Origin: Tenacibaculum sp. M341
GTDB taxonomy: Bacteria; Bacteroidota; Bacteroidia; Flavobacteriales; Flavobacteriaceae
Direction: 5' to 3'
DNA: 64,000 nt
Assembly (NCBI RefSeq): GCF_004337695.1
Contig: NZ_SJXJ01000005.1
Location: 124,001-188,000 of the forward strand
Position numbers and translations under genes: made by a program. Positions 63,274 to 64,000 of the stretch are shown in pieces. The notes beneath the pieces are model-generated. The model did no database searches, had not been told where the DNA came from, and worked only from the letters and a program-made list of their open reading frames with translations. Position 1 is the first letter of the stretch. Each line of letters starts with the position of its first letter.

Positions 63274-63300
63274 AATAGTATTTTAAATTTTTAAAGAATG

Positions 63301-63328
63301 ACTCAAGCTAAAAAGCTTGAGTTTTTTT
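63301..63328 (+). terminator. Intrinsic terminator
   Basis: The stem ACTCAAGC / GCTTGAGT (63301-63322) with a 6-base loop is followed by T6. Confidence 0.8.
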
Positions 63329-63386
63329 ATGTAATAAATTATAATAATAGCTTGTTTTTTAATAGAATCAACTTAATTAAATTAAA

Positions 63387-63426
63387 AAAAGATCAAGATT
63401 GAAACTAGTTTCGATCTTGATCTTTT
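63387..63426. terminator. Long inverted repeat, terminator-like
   Basis: A nearly perfect 40-base inverted repeat centred at 63406/63407 (core GATCAAGAT..ATCTTGATC) starts with A and ends with T residues. No gene directly precedes it on either strand, so it marks the end of an unseen transcript. Confidence 0.6.
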
Positions 63427-63536
63427 GTAAAAAAGGACTTCATCAATTTCTTTTTTGTTTATGGCATTATAAAATACAGAACAGTACCATTTTTTTGCTT
63501 TAAAAGCAACGCAAACAAAGTATAAAAAGAGGTAAA

Positions 63537-63570
63537 TGTAGCAAAAGTAGTTACAACCATTGTAGCAAAA
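63537..63570 (+). promoter_or_regulatory. Direct repeat upstream of the serine hydrolase
   Basis: TGTAGCAAAA occurs at 63537-63546 and again at 63561-63570, 24 bp apart (about two helical turns), 46 bp before the start codon. It could be a regulator binding site. Confidence 0.4.
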
Positions 63571-63615
63571 TAAAAACTTCATCGTCTTTAAAGTATATTT
63601 TAAAAAATCAACCAA

Positions 63616-64000
63616 ATGAAGCATATAATTTCAGCCTTTTTATTATCAATATCAATTTTTTTTGCAAGTTGTCAAACACATACTTCTATAGATGCTTACA
63701 TGAATGAACTAGTCGCAGACGGAGTTTTTAATGGTAATGTTTTAGTGGTGAAAAACGGAGCAACTATTTATGAAAAATCTTTTGGTTTTTCAGATGGATC
63801 TAAAACTACAAAATTAACAAATCAGTATCGATTTGGTTTAGGATCGGTATATAAGGAGTTTCCGGCTGTTGCTATCATGCAACTTCAAGAAAAAGGATTA
63901 CTAAATACAGATGATACAATAAATACCTATTTAAAAGATCTACCAAATTGGTCGTCAAAAATTACGATAAAAAACTTATTGCAATATACAGGAGGTTTGC
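63616..64000 (+). CDS. Serine hydrolase (class C beta-lactamase family) lipoprotein, partial
   Basis: The gene runs off the window end after 128 codons. It begins with a lipoprotein signal (FLLSISIFFASCQ) and a serine beta-lactamase-like domain; the SxxK motif is SVYK at residues 77-80, with QYTGGL following near 125, which is the usual PBP/class C arrangement. Probably a peptidase or esterase of the envelope. Confidence 0.85.
   Translation, partial: MKHIISAFLLSISIFFASCQTHTSIDAYMNELVADGVFNGNVLVVKNGATIYEKSFGFSDGSKTTKLTNQYRFGLGSVYKEFPAVAIMQLQEKGLLNTDDTINTYLKDLPNWSSKITIKNLLQYTGGL

Larger units (their letters stand above)
62937..63615. other. Intergenic region with small ORF, two terminators and a direct repeat
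   Basis: Apart from a possible 31-codon ORF (63178-63273), two terminator hairpins and a 10-bp direct repeat before the serine hydrolase gene (all listed), I see no gene. A minus-strand 80-codon frame at 63382-63624 is discounted because it overlaps a terminator and a promoter region. Confidence 0.4.

Noticed and set aside
63382..63624. Minus-strand 80-codon ORF upstream of the serine hydrolase
   Set aside because: It runs through a terminator palindrome and a repeat-bearing promoter region and has skewed Phe/Cys/Tyr content.
1..64000. tRNA, rRNA, insertion sequences
   Set aside because: I found no tRNA-like TTCGA arm context outside coding genes, no rRNA segments and no transposase or terminal inverted repeats.

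Overview
The window is AT-rich DNA from a member of the Bacteroidetes, most probably a marine Flavobacteriaceae close to Tenacibaculum or Polaribacter. This rests on gene content (menD/menB with family-typical neighbours, rpmB-rpmG-DUF4295-ftsY, SigZ, YceI, DUF2853, DUF3103, DUF3667, many short SC- or GC-type lipoprotein signals), on promoters of the Bacteroidetes form TTG-N18/19-TAnnTTTG, and on the weak Shine-Dalgarno signals. No rRNA, tRNA, insertion sequence or CRISPR array was seen.

From 1 to about 20.4 kb the window is mostly conserved chromosome: a DUF4442 protein and an AIM24-like protein, two tandem TlpA-type thioredoxin lipoproteins, SDR and HAD enzymes, a small transaldolase, menaquinone genes menD and menB, purU, an FAH-family enzyme, three tandem small membrane proteins, cinA, the ribosomal cluster rpmB-rpmG-DUF4295, ftsY, DUF2853 and a long TPR protein. 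Genes are separated by clean intrinsic terminators, several of them shared by convergent genes.

From 20.4 to 21.4 kb lies a non-coding stretch with three related units of about 300 bp, each closing with an intrinsic terminator. The third has a textbook promoter, so it is probably a small RNA gene. A likely polysaccharide export locus follows (TPR/beta-barrel protein, divergent MOP flippase and glycosyltransferase), then a run of secreted or lipoprotein hydrolases (M28 peptidase, amidohydrolase, FKBP).

From 30.8 to 46.9 kb are a 34-residue cysteine-rich metallothionein-like peptide upstream of sigZ, three Crp/Fnr paralogues, two DJ-1/PfpI proteins, YceI, a YgiQ radical SAM protein, DUF3667 and DUF3103 proteins, a CocE-type hydrolase and a diheme peroxidase.

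From 47 to 63 kb almost everything is on the minus strand and is accessory in character: two genes broken by one missing A in an A-tract, a PAS protein, a TetR regulator with matching operators before itself and before an adjacent hydrolase, small unknown proteins, an APC permease, an orphan GAD-like/DUF1851 immunity-like protein, and a GIY-YIG-type protein whose start codon overlaps the stop of a 33-residue double-glycine leader peptide. Next to it is a second non-coding array of four repeated hairpin units (58.1-58.9 kb). An SDR-AraC-membrane protein operon follows, and the window ends inside a serine hydrolase gene.
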